NCBI GenBank assembly: GCA_031216445.1
Contig: CM062213.1
Location: forward strand, 2,499,501 to 2,563,500
DNA length: 64,000 nt
Source: Lateolabrax maculatus
Taxonomy: Eukaryota > Chordata > Actinopteri > Acropomatiformes > Lateolabracidae
Direction of reading: 5' to 3'
Positions within the stretch are counted from its first letter, which is position 1, and every line of letters begins with the position of its first letter. The translations under genes were made by a program, and so were the position numbers. Below, in pieces: positions 25,201 to 32,451 of the stretch. Under the pieces are notes generated by a model. It was not told where the DNA came from. It worked only from the letters and a program-made list of their open reading frames with translations, and did not search any database.

Positions 25201-28200
25201 AAGTTAATTTGAACAAAGTGTGTTGGTGTGACCCTACTGTATAGATTTGAAAGCAGCGTGTCCAACAGTGAAGACTTCGAGTCTGTGCGTATGTGTTTAC
25301 ATGCTGTGAAGAATATTCCTGGATGACGGCCCACAGGAGTCATATAACTGTCCTCTAAACACAGATGAACCTGTGGTAAACTAACACCAGTCATCTGTTG
25401 ATGGGAATCCTATATAAAAGGATTTAATGCAAAAAGTTAGAACGTTATTTATAGAAAACTTTCTGTTCCCCTGTCACTGTTTCTGTCTCCCAACCTCTCC
25501 GTTTCCCCCGGGGTGTTGTTGACATGTTTTACTCGACCAACAGGTTAAATAAGGGTAGAGGTGCAGCTGTTATTGTATTTTAACACAGCACTCAGCACAG
25601 TGCCTGGGCTGACTGGGGTCTTAGCTTTATGATAAGATCTATTAAAGAGATCTAAAATATATTTTCTGTTCTCAATATTCAAGTAGAAACAGGTTAACTG
25701 AAGGATCACGGATGTGTATGAGGAGTGGATGGCCAATATCCAGTCTGAAGTACAGGTTAGTGTATACGGTTCATTCAAAATGTCCCCTTATTAGTATCTG
25801 TGATGTTTCACGTAATGTCCCTATTATTGCACTTACGACTTAATGTGCATCACAAGGGGGCAAGAATAAGAACAGACCTGAAGCGAGGCTGTCATGGTTA
25901 CGCATATTAAAAGAGCATGTGTTATCCCCTACAGCTATGGTCTGCTTTAACTAAATACAGTACACACATCCACTTTAATACAACCAAAGTTTCAGCACAG
26001 AAAAGTCAGCAAACATCAGCCTGATCAAAGTAGAGTCTGCACACTGGTTGTAAACAGAGACGACGCTTCATTACCAAACACAAACCAAGACATCGGTGCA
26101 AAGTCATGTTTCAGTCGTACCTGCAACCGTTAAATTCACTAAAAGATAGCCAGAGCAGCCAGACACCTGGAGTCCCAACAGTCCTGTGAGCTGCAGCGGG
26201 TATTCATGAGGTTCAACTATTCACATCACAATTTACTGGAGTGTTGTGATGCAGGCAGCTCTCATCGATGTTACTTCTTGACTAAAAGTAACTTTTATGT
26301 GCAGATTGTAACAACTCGATTTTCGGTGGATGAAGCTGTAGGTGAAGCCGACAGAAGAGAAGTTGGTTTGGTGGTTCTACAAATTACAGTGACGGACAAA
26401 AAAGGCTCATTGTTTATTCACAACTTCGAAATTACTTTGGCGTCTGTGAGTCCTCAAGATCAAATCTTTCTTTCCACATCTGTGTGCGCAGATACCCAAT
26501 CCCCACGCAGGAAGTACAGAACCACATGCATGTCGACTGTCAGCCTGATGTCTGCATCCTCTTTTAGCACCTGCCAACCTCTCCAGTCATACATCCCTCT
26601 CATGTATCCACCTGTTATACAAAGTTTATTCAAAAGCTCTGTGAGGCCAAGTTTTCCATCGTTTCCTAACTTAGTCTCTCTCTCCACCATCCTTCATACT
26701 TCTCCTCCATGTTATGCAAATCACTCACCCATTTGTTGTATTTAAGGGGTCCAGTGAAGCCCATGGCCTCAATGAGCTTCGTGAAGGCCCCGACTTCTTC
26801 TTCTGTGTGCTGGGGCGTCTCCTTCACGCTGCAGAGCTGACGGATGAAAAGGGGCAGGTGACAGGAAGTTAAGGGGGGGGGGGGGGGAGAACAGAGTGTC
26901 AGAAATAACAACAGAAAAGAGATGTAAGGAGAGCCGAGGGGAGAGTGAAAACAGTCCTGACAACAGACGACACAGCATGAGGAGAAACTCCTTAAACAGG
27001 CTAAATATTCCCTGTGTATATACTGAATGACCCTCATTAAATCTACAGCACATACAGTTTCAGTATGACGACACACACCTGGGGAACATGGCCTTTACTG
27101 GGCGAGTGCAGCTGTTGGGTAAATTAATATACTGACCTATTCTAAGCTGCATGTTGTCTTCATGCCTCGACAGTTTTATTACTGCCAGCTTGACCCCAGT
27201 TGGCCTTCATCAGTGCTCACAGAGGTTTTGCTTTAAAATTACTTTTTCCAGCTGAATCTTTGCCACATGTTTTCTACACAGATTATGATGCTAATTGCTA
27301 AATATATTGCTATGTTTGAACACGTTTTATTGGCCGTCTTTCTTGTGTTGGGGCTGCTCATAGAACATCTCTGTGACTGTCACTTACCTTTCACCCCCTC
27401 TCATATTAATCATTCTCTTTTCCTGTCACAGTACAGTGCTGCTTTAATGACTCTGTGCTTTTAAAATGTTCTAATAGTTTCGGGTCCTCTTCTGACACTG
27501 TTAAATATGTCACATTTTTGGCTGTTGATTTCTGACTGCAGGACTTAAAGCTCTGCAGTGTGAAATTCTTCTTTTTATTCCTGTATGACATGTTCCCCAC
27601 AGACAGAGCGGGACATGTTGTCTTAAAGAGCAATGATACAATAAGTTTGTCCAGTTAAGAGAGTTTGGTGAATCTAACTTGGAACACGTGTGCGAACGGA
27701 AAAAAGTACGAAGTTCAGACAAGAACACAAAAATGTTCCTGCAAGAAGCTCAATGATTATGAGCTTTAAGTGCAAACTTGCAGCTTTCATCTGCGGGTGT
27801 TGACATCCACATCAGATGAACAATCTGCTTCATCTGTTTGCTATGTCTTTGCAGTCAACGGCTGTCTGAAGTCATCAGACTAGGGTTTATCCCACAGCAG
27901 GGGATAAACATGCCGAGCCACGTTGTTGTGGTCCTGCTTGGCAGCAGGGCCGACTGGAACGAACCTGAGACCATCTCCTCCCTCAAACCAAAACCTTGTT
28001 CTAAACTGTTGTTTCAACATATGTGAGGCTATGCTGGTGACTAAAGAGACACGGCTGTTTTTAAAAGTCTCTCAGTGCTTTTGTCACTTGTAACTGAATC
28101 TCTGTGGCCAGATGACAGATTTACTTTTACCATATTTTATTTGCCCCTAATGCAAACTTTCCTGCTATTGCTGCATCATATAAATGGTTTTCCAGTGGCA

Positions 28201-28672
28201 AACCGGCAGGAGGCTTTTATTGTGACGCCGCCACAGAAACATGCAATGTATTTGTCACTGAGCTGGTGAAACTTTGTTAGCTGTGCTATTCTTCAATAAA
28301 GAAATGGTCAACACAACATGATACTGGTGTATAATGCGCTGTTTTGCAAGACAAATCAGTTTTATATATTGCTGGGAGGAAAGTAAAAGCAGAGACAACC
28401 AATATGAATGCGAACATCCTTAAACACCTCTAAACCTGAAACTCCTGATGTCTACTGGAGCCAACACATGACAGACAAAGAAAAATGGCTGTCCTTATCC
28501 TGAGCTTTCCACCCACTGGAAACTTCCTAAGTGAACCTGTTGACGGATTACCTGTGTGGTCATGTGCAGCGTCCGACATTGTGTTAAACAGGGAGAGGAG
28601 ACTCTGGCCAGCTGGCTGGCTGCTACAGCTCTGGCAAAACAGGCTTCTTGATTTAAAACCTGGACAGAGACG

Positions 28673-28731
<59 letters not shown>

Positions 28732-30856
28732 CACTGAGAGAAACAGTGAAATGACAAAACAAACATATATATATACACATATTTATAGATACCGAGGTCC
28801 TACTGTCGTCCCAGCACAAAGTAGTTTGTAATCTAGACTGGCAAAGACAGCTAAACTAACTTCATTAAGATGATTATGATGATTCGGTCTTGCTTGTCAA
28901 TCGCTTCACTGATTCTGAGGTAAATTCTGCCGTTTTGCAGTGAGGAACAACGACCTGCCTTACTATAGACGTTGGTGAAATACTGTTGTTGTGAGCTTGA
29001 TAGTTAATGTTAGTTTTGCTTTCTTTGCCTTTTCATCAGACATGGACATCCACAGCATTACAGCTAAATAAGTTAATATGAGCGCTGTGTTACACGACTG
29101 TTTCTATGATTTTATAACTGCTGCAGTGTCAATTCTGAACAACAATCATCCTGTAGTTTGCGCTTCATAATTATTTATTGTGAACAGGATCTGACGATGG
29201 AGCTAAAAGCCAGATGAAAAGAAATTTCAAGCAAAAATGACAAAAAGGAGCAAATATTTCATGGTTCCAATTTGCTGCTTTCTTTGTCTTTAATTATGGT
29301 AAATTGAATATATTTGAGTCTTGGGATCGACAAAACAAGACATTTGAAAACATCCCCTTGGGCTCCAGGACACTGTTATGGACATGATAATTGAGGGAAT
29401 AATAATCAGATTAATCAAGAACAAAAATGATGACATGATTTTTTTGCATCAATGCGATGAAGCATCTTGATTCGTCACATTTTAACTTGCTAGATTTGAC
29501 AACAACAGTCATTCCTGTCTTATTATCTTCTTTTATTTTCCATAAAATGTTACACCTGTCCCACTGCTCGTTAACGCAAATATCTAATCAGCCAATCACG
29601 TGGCAGCAACTCAATACATTTAGGCCTGTACACATGGTCAAATCATTTCAAACTGGTTTCTCGAACATGACACGGAGTTCACTGGACTCAAACGGCCTCC
29701 ACAGTCACCAGATCTCAATCCTACAGAGCGGGAGATCCACATCATGGATGTGCAGATCGACCAATCTGCAGCATCTGCATGCGACCTCGTGTCGATATGG
29801 ACCAAAATCTCAGAGAAACGTCTCCGGCACCTTGATGAATCTGTGCCACGGAAGAATTAAAGCAGATCTAAAGGCAAAATAAGGGTCCAATCCGGTACAA
29901 GCAAGGTGAAGCCTACCTCATAAAGTGGCCAGTCAGTGTGTGTAATAGAGGATTTTATCCGTAATTAAAGTTCAATAATTTTCACTATCAAATTGTCAAA
30001 CAGGTGATGGTTTGATAGAATTGGACATAATAATCCAGGAGTTTTACTGGTTCCACGACAACAACATTAAGAAAGATGTACCGTCTGCGTTTCATTAACA
30101 GTTAATCCCCCAATTAAGGCTGAAGCAATTAGTTGATTAATCCATTAATTGATCAAAGTCATTTCTAAATGAATATTTCCAGGTAATTCTCCTGCTGAAT
30201 ATGAATATCTGCAGGTTTTGGACTGTTGATCAGACGGAAACATTTATTTGAGCATTTTGCACTATTTTCTTACAGTTTTTAACTACAAAGTTACTGCCAG
30301 ATGAATAGATATTAATCATTAGTTGCAGCCCTTCTGCCAATTATTTTTTCCCAACAGCTCTGATCGAACAGAACAAGATCGATCATCATGGCTTCCAGTC
30401 CTCCTCCTCCTCCTCCTCCTCTTCCTCTTCCTCCTCACTGATGACAGTCCGCTCTGCTCCCTGCGGGTTCAGGTCCTCCGTGTCTCCAGCGGGGAGCCTG
30501 GGTCAGTGGACAGGTGAGTCACAGGTGAGTCTTACCTGCAGCAGCCTTAACCTGCACGTGCTAGTTCACCTAGTAACACAGACCAGCTGAACCCACACAG
30601 GTAACCAGGTCACCTTTCTAAACCAGTAGCTCTGTCAGCGGGCGGTGTTTTTACCCATTTATTTATCTATTTATTTGTTCACCGGTTTGTATCCTCTCCG
30701 GTTTGTTTACCTTTACCGACGCCGTTATCCGTTAGTTACAGGTCGTAAAGCCAGCTAGGCCACCGTCAGCGGTACCGTGGTTACCTGTCCGTAGGCTCCG
30801 GGCGCCGTCCCGGTAATAACGGCTCTGACGGCGGACTGCAGCGGCCGCCGGTACAT
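13950..30856 (-). CDS. uqcc1: uqcc1 (complex III assembly factor 1, Cbp3 family), nine coding exons
   Basis: Role (known of the family): UQCC1 is the metazoan Cbp3 homologue. With UQCC2 it receives newly made cytochrome b at the mitochondrial ribosome and starts assembly of respiratory complex III at the inner membrane. Seen here: exons 30785-30856, 28552-28659, 26729-26836, 23814-23886, 22376-22433, 21964-22072, 17547-17624, 16544-16657 and 13950-14084 join to 855 nt, giving 284 residues plus TGA; human UQCC1 is about 299. Every intron is GT-AG and the phases close without a frameshift. The N-terminus is arginine-rich and lacks acidic residues, as in a mitochondrial presequence. Residues from about 75 to 250 match the ubiquinol-cytochrome c chaperone domain, with blocks such as VGAFTKLIEAMGFTGPLKY, CLVRMRQEGRAGKYM and WEDVEQRS. 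The C-terminus carries GEDLLLTGEV and PTYND as in human. Introns run from 303 to 4339 bp. No coding lesion is visible. UTR limits and isoforms cannot be set from sequence alone. Confidence 0.95.
14624..14687 (+). repeat. (GT)32 microsatellite, uqcc1 intron 8
   Basis: Perfect 64-bp run. It lies 127 bp from the complementary (CA)n at 14815-14889. Confidence 0.95.
14815..14969 (+). repeat. compound (CA)n microsatellite, uqcc1 intron 8
   Basis: CA tracts at 14815-14889 and 14926-14969 with ACAT and ACAG interruptions, separated by a short unique block. Confidence 0.9.
15041..15070 (+). repeat. (GT)n microsatellite, uqcc1 intron 8
   Basis: Perfect 30-bp run. Confidence 0.9.
15505..16140 (-). mobile_element. 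non-autonomous TACTTAAGT-type element in uqcc1 intron 8, interrupted
   Basis: The left part (15505-15755) carries AAGTATCAAAAGTACAACAA and AACTACTTTATATACAATCA. The right part (16030-16140) carries AAAGTATAATTTTGAGGCAC, TACTTAAGTAGAGTACTTGA and TAGTTACTTTTCAGTGG. Together they follow the arrangement of the fuller copies at 37090-37766 and 42938-44312. A second element (15758-16028) splits it. Confidence 0.55.
15758..16028 (+). mobile_element. MITE-like element nested in 15505-16140
   Basis: Begins CCAGGGGTTCCCAACATAGG, with GGTCGGGTCCCTCCAAAGGG, and ends GGGTCACAAAACAAAAAGTT then TGGGAG. The ends are roughly inverted (GGGTTCCCAAC against GTTTGGGAG). I recall this as a high-copy fish element. 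Confidence 0.55.
16544..16657 (-). CDS. uqcc1: uqcc1 coding exon 8
   Basis: Encodes residues 203-240: GILSDDCVLAAALWRNLF, then NRECEDPKQLELMVEYVRKQ, close to human throughout. The acceptor is tgtctgcag|GGAATC and the donor CAG|gtgtgt. A long (TG)n tract on the transcribed strand lies only about 54 nt upstream of the acceptor (16711-16805). Confidence 0.96.
16711..16805 (+). repeat. compound (CA)n/(CCCA)n microsatellite beside exon 8
   Basis: CA runs on both sides of a short CCCACC-rich core at 16741-16760. In the uqcc1 transcript it reads (UG)n, ending about 54 nt before the exon 8 acceptor. Confidence 0.95.
17547..17624 (-). CDS. uqcc1: uqcc1 coding exon 7
   Basis: Encodes residues 177-202, starting IDATHRKEATKMM and ending ETFYAAIFGYDE. 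It aligns residue for residue to the human segment ending NHFYAAILGYDE. The acceptor is gatacag|ATTGAT and the donor GAG|gtgaga, phase 0 at both ends. The 4.3-kb intron upstream is the largest in the gene. Confidence 0.95.
17790..18165 (-). repeat. dispersed family F, inverted copy in uqcc1 intron 6
   Basis: Shows the inverted modules of the family, including AAAGTCAGAGGCTCAGT and AATGGCAATCGTTCTGATTA, then CACTGAGCCATGCTGCTAG. It lies between exons 6 and 7 with no effect on coding sequence. Confidence 0.45.
18573..18616 (+). repeat. (CA)n microsatellite, uqcc1 intron 6
   Basis: Perfect run of about 44 bp. Confidence 0.95.
19168..19201 (+). repeat. (CA)n microsatellite, uqcc1 intron 6
   Basis: Perfect run of about 34 bp. 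Confidence 0.95.
21320..21585 (+). mobile_element. AGCTGCAAC-type MITE, in uqcc1 intron 6
   Basis: Contains GACTATTTTCATAATCAATA, CCAAACATTCTCTGATTCCA and CTGAATATCTCTGAGTTTCG, and ends AACATTAGTTGTGGCTCT. The same internal phrases appear at 30115-30340 and 29225-29420, and the TTAGTTG(C/G)AGCCCT ending at 22905 and 30335. Confidence 0.6.
21964..22072 (-). CDS. uqcc1: uqcc1 coding exon 6
   Basis: Completes Trp140 and encodes residues 141-176, starting MCLVRMRQEGRAGKYM and containing VHSMWEDVEQRSKILG. This is the most conserved core of the chaperone domain. The acceptor is ctgtcag|GATGTG and the donor GGG|gtaagt. The preceding intron, 22073-22375, is only 303 bp and is the smallest in the gene. 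Confidence 0.96.
22376..22433 (-). CDS. uqcc1: uqcc1 coding exon 5
   Basis: A 58-nt exon that completes Lys121 (A|AG), encodes residues 122-139 (CSLPDTLNSWFLVAQLHV) and starts codon 140 (TG|G, Trp). It aligns to human CQMPDTFNSWFLITLLHVW. The acceptor is gtttcag|AGTGC and the donor GTGTG|gtgagt. It is too short to show as a long open frame and was found by matching splice phases between exons 4 and 6. Confidence 0.94.
22510..22918 (+). mobile_element. AGCTGCAAC-type MITE, in uqcc1 intron 4
   Basis: Starts TAGAGCTGCAACATTTATGG and ends CGACCATTAGTTGGAGCCCT, an inverted pair at the termini (AGCTGCAAC against TTGGAGCCCT). The interior contains GATAATGATTCATCGTTTTA and AATAATCAACAGATCAATCA. There is no coding capacity. 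It is the most complete copy in the window. Confidence 0.65.
23814..23886 (-). CDS. uqcc1: uqcc1 coding exon 4
   Basis: Encodes residues 97-120 and the first base of codon 121. The sequence KIKIAALRMYT is identical to human and is followed by CCVERINYDDFFE. The acceptor is ttcacag|AAAATC and the donor GAAA|gtaagt. Exon length is 73 nt, shifting the phase from 0 to 1. Confidence 0.95.
23887..26728 (-). other. uqcc1: uqcc1 intron 3 (2.8 kb)
   Basis: Mostly unique AT-rich sequence. The 179-codon plus frame at 26206-26745 runs antisense into exon 3 and is a shadow. Confidence 0.85.
26729..26836 (-). CDS. uqcc1: uqcc1 coding exon 3
   Basis: Encodes residues 61-96, with EEEVGAFTKLIEAMGFTG and ending PLKYNKW, nearly identical to the human protein. 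The donor is TGG|gtgagt. Two AG acceptors lie 8 nt apart: cgtcag|CTCTGC and, inside it, ctctgcag|CGTGAAGG. Only the upstream one, used here, keeps exon 2 and exon 3 in frame. Confidence 0.95.
28552..28659 (-). CDS. uqcc1: uqcc1 coding exon 2
   Basis: Encodes residues 25-60, starting VLNQEACFARAV and ending LHMTTQ. The acceptor is ctgtccag|GTTTTAAAT and the donor CAG|gtaatc, phase 0 on both sides. The junction with exon 3 gives LHMTTQ-LCSVKETPQ, which aligns without gaps to human YHTTRKLSTTKDSPQ; this is the main evidence for the exon. The polypyrimidine tract of its acceptor is supplied largely by a (CT)n microsatellite at 28679-28727. Confidence 0.85.
28679..28727 (+). repeat. (GA)n microsatellite forming the exon 2 polypyrimidine tract
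   Basis: A 49-bp GA run; on the transcribed strand (CT)n, ending 20 nt before the uqcc1 exon 2 acceptor. Confidence 0.95.
29225..29430 (+). mobile_element. AGCTGCAAC-type MITE fragment, uqcc1 intron 1
   Basis: Contains GATCGACAAAACAAGACATT, CCTTGGGCTCCAGGACACTG and AATAATCAGATTAATCAAGA, phrases typical of the family. The termini are not preserved. Confidence 0.5.
29545..29942 (+). mobile_element. internally deleted Tc1-like transposon in uqcc1 intron 1
   Basis: The left piece has CTGCTCGTTAACGCAAATAT and CAGCCAATCACGTGGCAGCA; the right end has ATAAAGTGGCCAGTCAGTG. Between them the plus strand encodes the end of a Tc1-type transposase (WFLEHD, then PPQSPDLNPTE, the SPDLNP signature) and later MDVQ and PRKN before a stop. 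Most of the transposase, including the early catalytic region, is missing, with a junction near 29643. A second deletion follows SPDLNPTE. It cannot encode an active enzyme. Confidence 0.75.
30115..30345 (+). mobile_element. AGCTGCAAC-type MITE, uqcc1 intron 1
   Basis: Starts AAGGCTGAAGCAATTAGTTG and ends ATTAATCATTAGTTGCAGCC, giving inverted termini. GGTTTTGGACTGTTGATCAG in the middle parallels TTTCGGACTGTTGGTCAG at 21465. Confidence 0.6.
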
Positions 30857-31080
30857 GGCTCCTCCTGGACCCGAATATCGCGGCTGAGAAGCGGGCTGCC
30901 ACTGGACTGCGGCTCCCTTCGGTAAACGCTTGAGGTTCCGTAACGCCAGTCCGGTCCCCTCCTCCTCCTCCTCAGCAATGTCAACGGAATCTGTCCGGCA
31001 CCCAGTCCTGTCCGATGAGGAACAAAAGGCGCAGCAGAGAAAAGGTCCGCTTCGCCACAGAGCGGTTTTTAATCCCCGGA
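30690..31080 (-). promoter_or_regulatory. CpG-rich promoter and 5' UTR region of uqcc1
   Basis: This is the most CpG-rich stretch in the window: about 20 CpG in roughly 175 bp around 30784-30960, against mostly CpG-poor sequence elsewhere. It overlaps the uqcc1 initiation codon. No clear TATA box is seen, as is usual for housekeeping mitochondrial genes. A short plus-strand open frame (30978-31103) starts inside it, so transcription could be bidirectional. Confidence 0.6.
30785..30856 (-). CDS. uqcc1: uqcc1 coding exon 1, presequence
   Basis: Encodes residues 1-24, beginning MYRRPLQSAVRAV. The stretch has four arginines, several small hydrophobic residues and no acidic residue, which fits an amphipathic mitochondrial targeting peptide. 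The ATG sits in a fair Kozak context (GCC before ATG). The exon ends CAG|gtaacc in phase 0, matching the phase-0 start of exon 2. Human UQCC1 diverges here, so this exon rests on the ATG, the targeting character, the donor site and the CpG-rich setting more than on similarity. The reading frame stays open upstream of the ATG, so a longer N-terminus is not strictly excluded. Confidence 0.75.
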
Positions 31081-31184
31081 ATTACAATTATATTTGTTTT
31101 TAGAGTGTAAATTAAAAGCTAATCTTAGTATTGAATATTGATTATTTTGATGTTACGTATTATTCTACGCCAGTACATTTCAGA

Positions 31185-31435
31185 GGGACACATTGTACTT
31201 TTTACTCCACTACATATAGCCTATTAAATGTATGTAATGTAATTACTTTATTTTATAATATAATGGGCCATTCTGCAGAATTTGTACTTTTGGCACTATT
31301 TTGATGCTATATACTTTTGTACTTTTACTAACATTTTGAATGCAGTACTCTTACTTGTAAAAGATTATTTGTACAGTGTGGTATTACTACTTCTACTTAA
31401 ATAAATTATCTGAGTACTTCTTCCACCACTAATTA
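31185..31435 (+). mobile_element. TACTTAAGT-type element, 3' part, beside uqcc1 promoter
   Basis: Contains CTTTTTACTCCACTACATAT, GGGCCATTCTGCAGAATTTG and ends TCTGAGTACTTCTTCCACCA. It represents the right half of the family and lies only about 100-350 bp upstream of the CpG-rich uqcc1 promoter. Confidence 0.6.
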
Positions 31436-32164
31436 AACAGTGTCTCTATAGACTTACAGTATTTCACATATTACTGCTAGATGCTTGACTCTCTCTGTCA
31501 TTTGGTAATTGATTTGGTTCAACGTTGTAGTTGTCCGATTTTTACAATCTTTCTTCTCTCCTCTTCTGTCAAAGGAACAGTAATCATAAATATTAACATT
31601 ACAAAGCGTCAGTTATGCAGCTACTCCAGGGCCACAGAGTAAGCAGGGCCATGCATGGCTGCCTCCACAGATTGTTCAAAGCCATCCAGCTATTCAACTG
31701 CTTCCTGCTAAAGCCCCCAGACAGACAGTCACAGTATGTAACATACTTCTGCATGAAAGACTTGAGAAGATAATGTGTTAGTCCCATCAAGTACAAACAC
31801 TCAATGCTAACAAAATTGTAGTTTGACACCCAAACTATGCAAGAACATGTAAGGAATCTTATACCAATTTCAACATTCTTGTATTTTAGATGGTTTAACA
31901 TACAGTAGATGATGTGGGACCGAGCCTCGGTGTTCTCAGTGCTGTTACACTGGAGTTTGATAGCAGTTTTCAACCATGTGGAACAGCAACAGCAACCCTT
32001 ACATTTAGGTAGAGCCTTTTCCCTAAAAATAGACCTCACAAATGACTTTTTCTATATGTTTGAAGACTTTAAATCCAAACTGACACATAATCCTACCAAG
32101 ACATCTGTCACAAGACAAAGTGGTGGTAATGTTCACTGCTGCTAGTGTCACTCTAAAGTCTGTC

Positions 32165-32300
32165 AGGAGGTCCACCGTGTTCGTCCAGTCTGAAGTATCT
32201 CGACAAATACTGGATGGAGTGCTGTGAAATTCGATGAGTGAAATGTCTCAAATATTGGCTGGACTGCCATGAAATCTGGTTCATGACAGGCAAACAGAGT
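32165..32300 (+). repeat. dispersed family F, short copy
   Basis: Contains TCTCGACAAATACTGGATGG and GGCTGGACTGCCATGAAATC, modules shared with 9905-10200. Confidence 0.5.
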
Positions 32301-32411
32301 GGGCCGGTAAAGAGACGCCAGGGCCGGACGCCCTGTAAAGACATTGTGGATTTTTTGACACCCCGGCCCACTGATGCAGCGGCGCGCCTGGATTTGTCCC
32401 GATATGCCTGT

Positions 32412-32416
<5 letters not shown>

Positions 32417-32448
<32 letters not shown>
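32417..32448 (+). repeat. (GT)n microsatellite
   Basis: Perfect 32-bp run, followed by a shorter CA-rich tract at about 32492-32512. Confidence 0.9.

Positions 32449-32451
<3 letters not shown>

Noticed and set aside
26206..26745. 179-codon plus-strand open frame, the longest on that strand
   Set aside because: It runs antisense to uqcc1 exon 3 at its end, has no recognisable domain and no splice or repeat support.
29457..29882. 141-codon plus-strand open frame
   Set aside because: Reads through the Tc1-like remnant in the wrong frame; the transposase signature is in another frame.
30781..30984. 67-codon minus-strand frame over uqcc1 exon 1
   Set aside because: It begins at a TTG, not ATG, and is in a different frame from MYRRPLQSAV, which splices in phase to exon 2.
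31599..32039. 146-codon minus-strand open frame
   Set aside because: Cys-rich but with no recognisable domain and no promoter or splice support; no repeat family was identified either.
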